From positions 1 to 9,295 of the forward strand of contig CACZPE010000157.1 of NCBI GenBank assembly GCA_902782875.1: a stretch of DNA of 9,295 bases, given 5' to 3'. Below the pieces are notes generated by a model, which had not been told where the DNA came from, did not search any database, and saw only the letters and a program-made list of their open reading frames with translations. A program made the position numbers and the translations under genes. Source of the stretch: an uncultured Ruminococcus sp. (lineage in GTDB: Bacteria; Bacillota_A; Clostridia; Oscillospirales; Ruminococcaceae). Numbering within the stretch: position 1 is the stretch's first letter; every line of letters starts with the position of its first letter. Below are positions 1-6,260 of this stretch, in pieces.

Positions 1-49
1 AAAGCTCCGCCTTGATCTTCTTGCCGTTTTCCATTTCGATTACTATCAT
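1..49 (-). CDS. Cyclophilin-type peptidyl-prolyl cis-trans isomerase, N-terminal fragment
   Basis: Only the first 16 codons are inside the window; the gene runs off the left edge. The readable peptide is MIVIEMENGKKIKAEL. It matches the usual start of small bacterial cyclophilins, where a first beta strand of the type 'V-x-I-E-M-E-N-G' leads into 'I-x-x-E-L-Y-P-x-x-A-P'. Such enzymes catalyse cis-trans isomerisation of Xaa-Pro peptide bonds and help protein folding. No signal peptide is present, so a cytoplasmic form is inferred. The start is supported by AAGGAG at 58-63, 8 nt upstream. The stop codon of the GGDEF gene (53-55) lies 3 nt upstream of this ATG, so the two genes are almost certainly co-transcribed and probably translationally coupled. 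The catalytic residues are outside the window, so the family call rests on a short N-terminus. Confidence 0.68.
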   Translation of the reverse strand, partial: MIVIEMENGKKIKAEL

Positions 50-52
50 TGT

Positions 53-1996
53 TTATACTCCTTGATCATCTGATATATCTGTGACCGCTCTGTATCTGCT
101 TCCCTCGTGAGTGGACTTTTCGCAGTACATAAGGTCGTCAGCACGTTTGATAAGTTCATCCACCTGTATACCGGCGGATATCCTGTCGTAGGCCGCTCCG
201 AAGCTTGCCCTTACCTTGTAGGGCCTGCCCGATGTGCGGTTGAAGCGCTCGAGGAACGATGTCATCATGTTTTCAAGCTTTGCGGCATGGCGTACCGGTG
301 AGCTGCGGCACACGCTTGCGGCTATGAATTCGTCGCCGCCGAAACGCGCACATATCTCATTTTCGCCCCATACCGAATGAAGCGCATCTGCGATGGCCTT
401 GATCGCAACATCGCCCTCGGCATGGCCGTAGGTGTCGTTTATGGTCTTGAGACCGTCGAGATCTATAGACAGCACCGTGAGGAAAAATACTCCGCCGTCA
501 TCGAGAGCAAGGGCTATGCGCCTGTTTATCTCATTGTAGAAGCCGCGCCTGTTGAATAGTCCGGTATGGTCTCTTACATACAGCGTCTGAAGCTCCTTTA
601 TGACCTTCTTCATGACGGACTGGCTGTTTGCTATCTCGAGTGCGTGGTTTATATTCTTGGTATACTTCGGGATGCTCCTCATAACGCCATTGTCGTTTGC
701 AAGCTGCACTTCGGGAAGTATCGTCACCGCGCCATAGCCTATGTTCATATCCGAGAAATGCACCGCCCAGAATATAGCCGCGCCGTATTTTTCCATAGCT
801 TCCTCAAGAAGCTGCGGCTTTTCGCTGCGGTAGGGGGGCACATAATTACCGTCGAGACCCTCGCAGAGTATCAGGCTTCTGCTGTCGTCATCGTCTTTTG
901 CTATGAAGCGGCTGTAGTCGGTGCTTATGTTCATGAAATTGTCGTTGATGCACAGGCAGTAGTAAAGCTCTTTATACGCAAGTGCGCGGGAGTATACATT
1001 CGCTGATACTTCCTCTATGCTTTCGGAATAGCTTATCGCCTCGTTCATCTCGGCTATTACGGTGTCAACATTCGCACTTTCCTGTATCATATCAAAGAGC
1101 ACCTGTATGCGCCCTGTGGATTCGCGGTAGTCTATCGGCTTGCAGCCGCAGGAATGGGTATAGCTTATCTTGTGGTCGATTATTGCGAAATTGTCGGAGA
1201 GCTTTCCGCCAAGATTTGCCATGATAGCATCGACTGCCTTCTCCGCGGCGGGTACATTTCCCTGCTTTGCGGTGGTCAGTCTCGGTATATGGAACTGCTC
1301 GTCGATTACGCCGTCAAAGCCTGTTACTATCACATCGGCAGGTACGGCATAGCCTCTTTCCTTGAGGCTTTCGCATACCGCCATGGCCATGGTGTCATTG
1401 CAGCATATGAACGCATCGGGCATTGACATTCCGCTTTCAAAGAATTCGTCCATAGCCCTGAGAGTGGGCACCGACCAGAAGCTGCCGTACTGTATCCTCT
1501 TTTCGTCAAGCTCGAGACCGTATTCCTTCATGACCCTGCGGCAGCAGTCTATGCGCTCGTCGGAGAAGGAATTGTTCCTCAGTCCGCCCATCACATTTAT
1601 AACTCTGCAGCCGTGCTTTCCGAGCACATGGCGCACTATGGCCTCAAATGCGGGGATATAGTTGAACTGTATATTATAGCAGCCCTCTATCGGCTTGTCT
1701 ATGCAGACTACGAATACCCCGTGCTCCCTTGCCCTGCCGATTATGGAATCAAGTACCCGTTGGTTCTTGATGGTCTCGGACAGCACTATGAGCCCGTCGA
1801 GCCTGTCAAAATCTATCATATCGAATATATGCGCCTCTGCGGCGGAATATCTGTCATCAGTGCTGAGATCGCTGCCCGAATTGTACGTAAGCAGTCCGCA
1901 GCCGTATTCTCTTGCCCTGTTGAGTGCAGCTGTATATATCTCGGTCTGGAAATATCCGTCAAGACTGGCAGTACACAGGCCTATAAAGCGTTTCAT
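53..1996 (-). CDS. Soluble LacI-type periplasmic-binding-fold protein fused to a GGDEF diguanylate cyclase domain
   Basis: The 647-residue protein probably makes c-di-GMP from two GTP in response to a small ligand, likely a sugar. Residues 1-280 have the LacI/PBP1 ligand-binding fold: the opening strand 'FIGLCTASLDGYF', the 'DAFICCNDTMAMAV' segment (194-207) and 'VPADVIVTGFDG' (218-229) are typical. No DNA-binding helix-turn-helix precedes it, so it is not a repressor. A 'SCGC' motif (282-285) closes the fold. Residues 290-465 are a linking region I do not recognise, possibly GAF-like. The GGDEF domain covers about 475-640, with 'RDHTGLFNRRGF', 'DLDGLKTIND' (metal-binding Asp512 expected) and intact GGDEF (553-557), so activity is expected. 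The inhibitory RxxD site is absent: 'GENE' sits at that place. No signal peptide or membrane helix is seen, so sensing is cytoplasmic. Earlier in-frame starts (GTG 2041, ATG 2029) lie in or upstream of the promoter/TSS; ATG 1996 has AGGGAGG 7 nt before it. It precedes a cyclophilin gene in the same unit. Confidence 0.9.
   Translation of the reverse strand: MKRFIGLCTASLDGYFQTEIYTAALNRAREYGCGLLTYNSGSDLSTDDRYSAAEAHIFDMIDFDRLDGLIVLSETIKNQRVLDSIIGRAREHGVFVVCIDKPIEGCYNIQFNYIPAFEAIVRHVLGKHGCRVINVMGGLRNNSFSDERIDCCRRVMKEYGLELDEKRIQYGSFWSVPTLRAMDEFFESGMSMPDAFICCNDTMAMAVCESLKERGYAVPADVIVTGFDGVIDEQFHIPRLTTAKQGNVPAAEKAVDAIMANLGGKLSDNFAIIDHKISYTHSCGCKPIDYRESTGRIQVLFDMIQESANVDTVIAEMNEAISYSESIEEVSANVYSRALAYKELYYCLCINDNFMNISTDYSRFIAKDDDDSRSLILCEGLDGNYVPPYRSEKPQLLEEAMEKYGAAIFWAVHFSDMNIGYGAVTILPEVQLANDNGVMRSIPKYTKNINHALEIANSQSVMKKVIKELQTLYVRDHTGLFNRRGFYNEINRRIALALDDGGVFFLTVLSIDLDGLKTINDTYGHAEGDVAIKAIADALHSVWGENEICARFGGDEFIAASVCRSSPVRHAAKLENMMTSFLERFNRTSGRPYKVRASFGAAYDRISAGIQVDELIKRADDLMYCEKSTHEGSRYRAVTDISDDQGV
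58..63 (-). promoter_or_regulatory. Ribosome binding site of the cyclophilin gene, inside the end of the GGDEF gene
   Basis: On the minus strand AAGGAG lies 8 nt before the ATG at 49-47. It overlaps the last sense codons (Gln-Gly-Val) of the upstream gene, so ribosomes finishing the GGDEF protein stop on top of the next initiation site. This decides the start of the partial isomerase gene. Confidence 0.8.
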
Positions 1997-2003
1997 TCCC
2001 AAA

Positions 2004-2010
2004 CCTCCCT
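2004..2010 (-). promoter_or_regulatory. Ribosome binding site of the PBP-GGDEF gene
   Basis: AGGGAGG on the minus strand stands 7 nt before the ATG at 1996-1994. It fixes the start at the Met of 'MKRFIG', where the LacI-type fold begins, and rules against the longer readings that begin inside the promoter. Confidence 0.85.
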
Positions 2011-2031
2011 TTCGGTATAACAGATACATTG

Positions 2032-2060
2032 ATTTTACCACAAAAAGCCCTGTATGTCAA
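2032..2060 (-). promoter_or_regulatory. Sigma-A-type promoter of the PBP-GGDEF / cyclophilin unit
   Basis: Read on the minus strand, a perfect -35 TTGACA (2060-2055) and a -10 TAAAAT (2037-2032) are separated by exactly 17 nt, with TG one base before the -10 (extended -10). Transcription should begin near 2025, giving a leader of about 29 nt, too short for a riboswitch. The near-consensus boxes suggest strong basal expression. No start has been mapped; this is motif matching. Confidence 0.82.
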
Positions 2061-2101
2061 TATCAAAATCTGTACAAAATATACATAGAACGTAGCTTGC
2101 A

Positions 2102-2127
2102 AAAAAGTTACAGCGTTGTAACTTTTT
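2102..2127. repeat. Perfect 11-bp palindrome in the divergent intergenic region
   Basis: AAAAAGTTACA and TGTAACTTTTT are exact reverse complements flanking a 4-nt centre (GCGT). The arms lie about 77-102 nt upstream of the predicted minus-strand transcription start and about 110-135 nt upstream of the plus-strand one. With only two GC pairs and a position upstream of both genes, it fits a protein-binding dyad (core GTTACA-N4-TGTAAC) better than a terminator. A weak bidirectional terminator insulating the two promoters remains possible because each arm ends in a T run. The binding protein is unknown. Confidence 0.6.
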
Positions 2128-2201
2128 GGAGCGAACGATAAAAAAGAAAATATTCAATATTAAATTCATACAACATACATTGCAAAATAATATAATGGCT
2201 G

Positions 2202-2230
2202 TTGAATATACCCCTTTATTGTGCTACTAT
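2202..2230 (+). promoter_or_regulatory. Sigma-A-type promoter of the LRR/SLH/Fn3 gene, twin of the one at 6199-6227
   Basis: TTGAAT (2202-2207) and TACTAT (2225-2230) are 17 nt apart, and TGC directly before the -10 makes it an extended -10 promoter. Transcription should start near 2237, leaving a leader of about 25 nt. The promoter matches that of the next gene at 27 of 29 positions, including an unbroken identical run at 2210-2230 that covers most of the spacer. A regulator-binding site inside the spacer is inferred from this unusual conservation. Confidence 0.8.
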
Positions 2231-2248
2231 AATACTGTTAAATATTAT

Positions 2249-2254
2249 AGGGGG
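2249..2254 (+). promoter_or_regulatory. Ribosome binding site of the LRR/SLH/Fn3 gene
   Basis: AGGGGG lies 7 nt before ATG 2262 and fixes that start. The in-frame TTG at 2202 would add 20 residues ahead of the signal peptide, but it sits in the -35 box upstream of the expected transcription start, so it is rejected. Confidence 0.75.
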
Positions 2255-2261
2255 TATAGCT

Positions 2262-5200
2262 ATGCACAAGAAGATACTGTCACTTCTGACTGCTGTCACG
2301 ATGCTGACGGGATATGCTCTGCCTGCTTTTGCGGAAGAGGTATCACTGCCTGATGACGGGCAGATATCGGATTTTCTGACAGAAACAGCAGATGATGACA
2401 TCAATGGCTTTCAGGATGATGATGCGGCTACAGAAGATACTGAGGCCGATGTGACCGCCGACGAAACATCAGACGAGGCATCCGAAGCGGATGATACGGC
2501 CTTTGATGAAGAGACCGCCGAGGACGGAGAGACTTCCGATACCGCGGAAGATACAGACCTGCCTGAGGATGTACAGACGGATGTTACCGAGACGGTGATC
2601 GATGATACAGCGGTTGATGATGAAGATACTGTAGATATCACCGAAGACACTGCCGGGGCTGACGATGAAACATCCGACCAGGACGCTCAGACACCTGCTG
2701 AGGATGAGCAGGATGAAGAGATCATTTCCGAGGAAACCGCTGAGGCAACCGATGAAGATACCGACAGTGAAGAGACCATTGAGGAAGACGAGCTTGACGT
2801 TTATGTCAACGGCGAAGTCAGGATCAGTGCGACTACCTTCCCGGATCCTATATTCAGAAGCTATGTGCTAAGCACATTTGACCTTGACGGCAACGGCTCT
2901 CTTAACCAGTACGAGATAGACCGTGCAAGAAATGTCAAAGTCGAAGGCATGGGCATCAAGACGCTCGCAGGCATAGAGTACCTTGAAGAACTCAGCGGCA
3001 TCTATGCATCGGATAATCTGCTCACATCTCTTGATACCAGCCAGAATAAAAAGATCAACGGCATATGGGTGGCAAACAACAATTTCACCTCTCTCGATTT
3101 CACCAGCAGCCCGTCTCTTGAGTGGCTGTACTGCTTTGACTGCCCCAATCTGAGATCGATAAACATATCCAATAACGAGAGGATGGCATATCTTGAATGC
3201 AGCGACTGCCCTCTCGGCACGCTCGACGTATCACATAACCCTAATCTTGAGCATCTGATATGCGCAAGCTGTGCGCTGACTTCTCTTGATCTCAGCAATA
3301 ACCCGAACCTGCAGCATCTTGATGCGTTCAATAACGGCAATTCTCCGCTCGGCAGGGACGATCCTCTTAACAACAAGCTTACAAAGCTGGATCTTTCCCA
3401 TAATACGAAAATGAAAAGGCTGAACATCTGGGCGAATTATGATCTGAAATTCGTCGATATCAGCGTATGCCCCGGACTGCAGGAATACAACTGCGCCATG
3501 ATCGGTGCAACATATGTTGATGTAAGGCACAATCCCGAGCTTGACAAGCTCATGATAAACTACAACAGCATCAAGAATATCGACCTTTCGCACAATCCCA
3601 AGCTCACAAAGCTCTATGCGGAGTGCAATTCGCTTACCGAACTGGATATCTCACATAACCCCAACCTGCACTTCCTGCAGGTGTTCACAAATCCTTTCAC
3701 CAAGCTCAATATCGGCAATAACCGTTTCCTTATGCAGACCTATAAGGAGGGCCGCAAGGCAGACGAGTCCGCTGTGGGTCAGTGCCATTCCTGGACACTC
3801 GATGAGTTCACAGGCGATGACTCCACAGGCAATGATGATATATACTTTCTCTGCTTTGACGATAAGGTAACGCTCAGCATGACCGCTACAAACACAAATG
3901 TTAATACCGACGTCAACGACTATGCAGGCGATCCCTATGTATCAAATCCCGAGCTCCTCATCAGTCGTGAAGAGGTAATACAGCAGCTCTATGAGCTTGC
4001 AGGCAGTCCCCGTGTAACCCTTACAAAGTCAAAGTATACTGACGTACAGAAGGGCGCATGGTATGAGCAGGCTCTGCTGTGGGGCGAACAGAACAATATC
4101 ACCACAGGCTGCCCCGATATATCCGACAAGACCTTCGGTGTGGGCAAATGGATGAGAAGACAGGATCTTGCCCTCACGCGTAGGAGATATGCAGAGTATA
4201 AGCATTATCTCAGATCCATCGACTTCGGCAGAAGCGATGACTTTATGGATTATTACGATATAGACTCCTATGCGTGGGAGGCTGTATGCTGGGCTTGCAC
4301 ATATAATATCATGATAGGCAAGGGCGCCGACGGCGCACCGAAATCCCAGAGGAAGATCGATCCTCACGGAAGGGCGACACGCAAGGAATTTCAGGATATG
4401 GTCAACAGGATGCTTGAAAAGAACGATGTATCCTCGTCCTCTGTCACAGTATCCGGAAAGCCCGTACTCACACTCACACCCGGCAACGGATCTGTCACAC
4501 TCAAATGGACACAGGTATCCAATACCACAAGCTACAAGGTATACCGCTATGAGAACGGTCAGTATAATTTCCTCAAGGAGACCACGGGTACGACATATAC
4601 CGACACAGGCCTCACAAACGGCAGGAAATACGGCTATCTTGTAAGGGCATTCCTCAGCACAAAGGGTTCGGCATACTCGGTCAATGACGTAAAATACGCT
4701 ACTCCCACAGGCCCGGGCAGCACTGTTACAGTCGCAAAGCCCTCCTTCACCGTCACCGCAGGCAACAGCAGTGCAGTGATAAAATGGAACGCAGTCAGCG
4801 GGGCAACATCATACAGGGTATACCGCGTAGACAACGGCGCATATACCGCACTCACCACCACCACAGGTACAAGTTACAGTGCAACGGGACTTAAGAACGG
4901 CACGAAGTACGGCTTCCTCGTAAGGGCGTTCAAGGGCGACACCGGCTCTGCATATACTACATCCGACATAAAGTATGTGACACCTGTATATTCACTTGCT
5001 AAGCCCTCCTTCACCGTTACTGCAGGCAATACCAGCGCAGTTATCAAATGGAATGCAGTCAGCGGAGCAACATCATACAGAGTATACCGCGTAAGCGGCA
5101 GCACATATACTTACCTCACCACCACCACAGGCACAAGCTATACCGCAACAGGCCTTAAGAACGGCACGAAGTACGGCTTCCTTGTAAGGGCGTTCAAGGG

Positions 5201-6047
5201 CGACACCGGCTCTGCATACACCGCATCCGATGTGAAATATGTCACACCCGCAGTCACACTGGCAAAGCCTTCCTTCACTGTTACCGCAGGCAACAGCAGC
5301 GCGGTCATCACATGGACTAAGGTAAGCGGCGCAGCACAGTACAGGATATACCGCGTAGATAACGGCACATATACCGCCATAGCAAACTCCACAGGTACAA
5401 GCTACACCGCAACAGGCCTCAAGAACGGCACTAAGTACGGCTTCCTCGTAAGGGCGATAAACGGCAGCACAGGTTCTGCATACACCGCATCCGACGTGAA
5501 GTATGTAACTCCCCAGTATACCGTAGCAAAGCCTGTCATCAGCGTACTGCCTGCAAACAACGGCGCGCTCATTCTGTGGGACAGGGTCGCAGGGGCTACA
5601 AGCTACCGCATATACCGCTATAACAACGGCACATACACCCTTGTGGAAACCACCACCATCCCGGGCTATACCGTGATAGGCCTTACCAACGGCACCAAGT
5701 ACGGCTTCCTTGTAAGGGCATTCAACGGAAATAACGGTTCGGCATACTCCGCAGCGGATGTGAAATATGTCATCCCCAGATTTATTCCCGATGCTCCGAC
5801 AGTGACCGCAACAGCGGGCACTAAACAGGCAGTGCTGAAATGGAACGCTGTTCCCGGCGCTACAAGCTATCGTGTATACCGCTACAGCAACGGCAAATAC
5901 ACTCCTCTTGTGAATGTGACAGGTACCAGCTACACTGCAACGGGCCTCACAAGCGGCACCAAGTACGGCTTCCTTGTAAGGGCATTCTACAATGATGAGG
6001 GCTCTGACTACACGACCGCAGACGTAAAATACGTTACGGTAAAATAA
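2262..6047 (+). CDS. Exported multidomain protein: acidic linker, EF-hand, LRRs, SLH-like modules, six Fn3 repeats
   Basis: The 1261-residue protein has a signal peptide (1-24: HKK, hydrophobic core, likely cleavage after Ala-Phe-Ala). Residues 25-180 are a low-complexity Asp/Glu/Thr/Ala stretch, probably an extended linker. At 188-224 is the N-cap common before bacterial LRRs, 'ISATTFPDPIF', with an EF-hand loop DLDGNGSLNQYE (207-218) expected to bind calcium. About eleven LRRs of 20-22 residues follow (229-490), of the form 'LTxLDxSxNxxLxxL'. At 566-718 are SLH-like modules: a tail 'SREEVIQQLYELAG', a fuller unit from 'YTDVQKGAWYEQAL' (592-650) and another from 'YDIDSYAWEAV' (664-718). Six Fn3 domains fill 733-1261 and share 'SYRVYR' and 'KYGFLVRAF'. 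No LPxTG, dockerin or C-terminal membrane helix is visible; attachment, if any, would rely on the SLH-like part. A surface or secreted binding role is inferred; the ligand is unknown. It has its own promoter and terminator and shares its plan with the downstream gene. Confidence 0.92.
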   Translation: MHKKILSLLTAVTMLTGYALPAFAEEVSLPDDGQISDFLTETADDDINGFQDDDAATEDTEADVTADETSDEASEADDTAFDEETAEDGETSDTAEDTDLPEDVQTDVTETVIDDTAVDDEDTVDITEDTAGADDETSDQDAQTPAEDEQDEEIISEETAEATDEDTDSEETIEEDELDVYVNGEVRISATTFPDPIFRSYVLSTFDLDGNGSLNQYEIDRARNVKVEGMGIKTLAGIEYLEELSGIYASDNLLTSLDTSQNKKINGIWVANNNFTSLDFTSSPSLEWLYCFDCPNLRSINISNNERMAYLECSDCPLGTLDVSHNPNLEHLICASCALTSLDLSNNPNLQHLDAFNNGNSPLGRDDPLNNKLTKLDLSHNTKMKRLNIWANYDLKFVDISVCPGLQEYNCAMIGATYVDVRHNPELDKLMINYNSIKNIDLSHNPKLTKLYAECNSLTELDISHNPNLHFLQVFTNPFTKLNIGNNRFLMQTYKEGRKADESAVGQCHSWTLDEFTGDDSTGNDDIYFLCFDDKVTLSMTATNTNVNTDVNDYAGDPYVSNPELLISREEVIQQLYELAGSPRVTLTKSKYTDVQKGAWYEQALLWGEQNNITTGCPDISDKTFGVGKWMRRQDLALTRRRYAEYKHYLRSIDFGRSDDFMDYYDIDSYAWEAVCWACTYNIMIGKGADGAPKSQRKIDPHGRATRKEFQDMVNRMLEKNDVSSSSVTVSGKPVLTLTPGNGSVTLKWTQVSNTTSYKVYRYENGQYNFLKETTGTTYTDTGLTNGRKYGYLVRAFLSTKGSAYSVNDVKYATPTGPGSTVTVAKPSFTVTAGNSSAVIKWNAVSGATSYRVYRVDNGAYTALTTTTGTSYSATGLKNGTKYGFLVRAFKGDTGSAYTTSDIKYVTPVYSLAKPSFTVTAGNTSAVIKWNAVSGATSYRVYRVSGSTYTYLTTTTGTSYTATGLKNGTKYGFLVRAFKGDTGSAYTASDVKYVTPAVTLAKPSFTVTAGNSSAVITWTKVSGAAQYRIYRVDNGTYTAIANSTGTSYTATGLKNGTKYGFLVRAINGSTGSAYTASDVKYVTPQYTVAKPVISVLPANNGALILWDRVAGATSYRIYRYNNGTYTLVETTTIPGYTVIGLTNGTKYGFLVRAFNGNNGSAYSAADVKYVIPRFIPDAPTVTATAGTKQAVLKWNAVPGATSYRVYRYSNGKYTPLVNVTGTSYTATGLTSGTKYGFLVRAFYNDEGSDYTTADVKYVTVK
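4458..6044 (+). repeat. Six tandem Fn3-coding repeats, the last five in exact 264-bp register
   Basis: Units begin at codons 733, 825, 913, 1001, 1089 and 1177. From 4734 onward each is 88 codons (264 bp). Similarity is high at DNA level as well as protein level, most clearly between the second and third units. All units keep the core TACGGCT-W-YCT-Y-GTAAGGGC, encoding 'YG(F/Y)LVRA', with the same synonymous choices. The first unit is separated from the second by a longer linker (PTGPGSTVTV). This indicates recent tandem duplication or homogenisation. Confidence 0.85.
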
Positions 6048-6053
6048 TAACCT

Positions 6054-6084
6054 AAAAAATGTCTCCCCACGGGGAGGCATTTTT
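6054..6084 (+). terminator. Intrinsic terminator after the LRR/SLH/Fn3 gene
   Basis: The stop codon is doubled (TAATAA, 6045-6050). A few bases later an A run leads into a stem TGTCTCCC / GGGAGGCA with a CACG loop, followed by TTTTT. With A-T pairs the stem extends to about 13 bp (one G-T wobble). The flanking A and T runs could let it act on both strands. It separates the two large genes, so they are not one operon. Confidence 0.93.
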
Positions 6085-6087
6085 GTT

Positions 6088-6108
6088 ATTCTGCTTGTAC
6101 AGCAGGAT
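6088..6108. other. Small hairpin just after the terminator
   Basis: ATTCTGCT and AGCAGGAT can pair as 8 bp (one G-T wobble) around a TGTAC loop. No T run follows, so it is not an obvious second terminator. It might stabilise read-through RNA or be chance. The rest of 6109-6198 is AT-rich DNA in which I see no gene or clear site. Confidence 0.35.
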
Positions 6109-6198
6109 ATCAGTTGTATCTGTTGCACAAATAGGTTTACATTTATTAGTTAGATATGTAGAATGTAAAAATGCAAGATTAAATATGTAATAAATATA

Positions 6199-6227
6199 TT
6201 GAACAAACCCCTTTATTGTGCTACTAT
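6199..6227 (+). promoter_or_regulatory. Sigma-A-type promoter of the BspA-like/Fn3 gene, twin of the one at 2202-2230
   Basis: TTGAAC (6199-6204) and TACTAT (6222-6227) are 17 nt apart, with an extended -10 TG. The start should be near 6234, a leader of about 27 nt. It differs from the upstream gene's promoter at only two of 29 positions, both near the -35 box; bases 6207-6227 are identical to 2210-2230. The sequences around it are much less alike, which points to selection on the promoter itself. Confidence 0.8.
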
Positions 6228-6244
6228 GGTAGTAATCTTATTAT

Positions 6245-6251
6245 AAGGAGG
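6245..6251 (+). promoter_or_regulatory. Ribosome binding site of the BspA-like/Fn3 gene
   Basis: AAGGAGG, a full anti-Shine-Dalgarno match, lies 9 nt before ATG 6261 and fixes the start at the signal peptide. It is stronger than the AGGGGG of the sister gene. Confidence 0.88.
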
Positions 6252-6260
6252 AGTAGCCTT

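Noticed and set aside
566..1006. Plus-strand open frame of 146 codons
   Set aside because: It is a shadow of the PBP-GGDEF gene, which has full family motifs on the other strand.
53..1996. LacI-family transcriptional repressor
   Set aside because: The ligand-binding fold begins at the first residue, leaving no helix-turn-helix, and a GGDEF domain is fused at the C-terminus.
1997..2041. Longer N-terminus for the PBP-GGDEF protein from GTG 2041 or ATG 2029
   Set aside because: Both starts lie in or upstream of the predicted promoter and transcription start, and the best ribosome binding site serves ATG 1996.
2191..2196. Perfect TATAAT as an alternative -10 for the LRR/SLH/Fn3 gene
   Set aside because: No acceptable -35 stands 16-18 nt upstream, and the downstream promoter is shared with the sister gene.
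2231..2261. c-di-GMP riboswitch in a leader of the exported-protein genes
   Set aside because: Predicted leaders are only about 25-29 nt, too short for any known c-di-GMP riboswitch.
2411..2650. Serine-rich minus-strand open frame, and a similar one at 6359-6544
   Set aside because: Both are reverse readings of the acidic GAT/GAA/GAC/ACA-rich linkers, with no independent ribosome binding site.
4734..6044. Regularly spaced repeats as a possible CRISPR array
   Set aside because: The 264-bp unit is an in-frame protein repeat (Fn3), far longer than CRISPR units and without unique spacers.
5073..6128. Long open frame on the minus strand (351 codons) opposite the Fn3 repeats
   Set aside because: It is the complement of repeated plus-strand Fn3 codons and runs across the terminator; the open frame arises from the repeat's codon bias and the protein has no recognisable fold.
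6222..6234. Inverted repeat TACTA-TGG-TAGTA over the -10 box of the second exported-protein gene
   Set aside because: The right arm is not kept in the otherwise matching promoter of the sister gene, so it may be chance.
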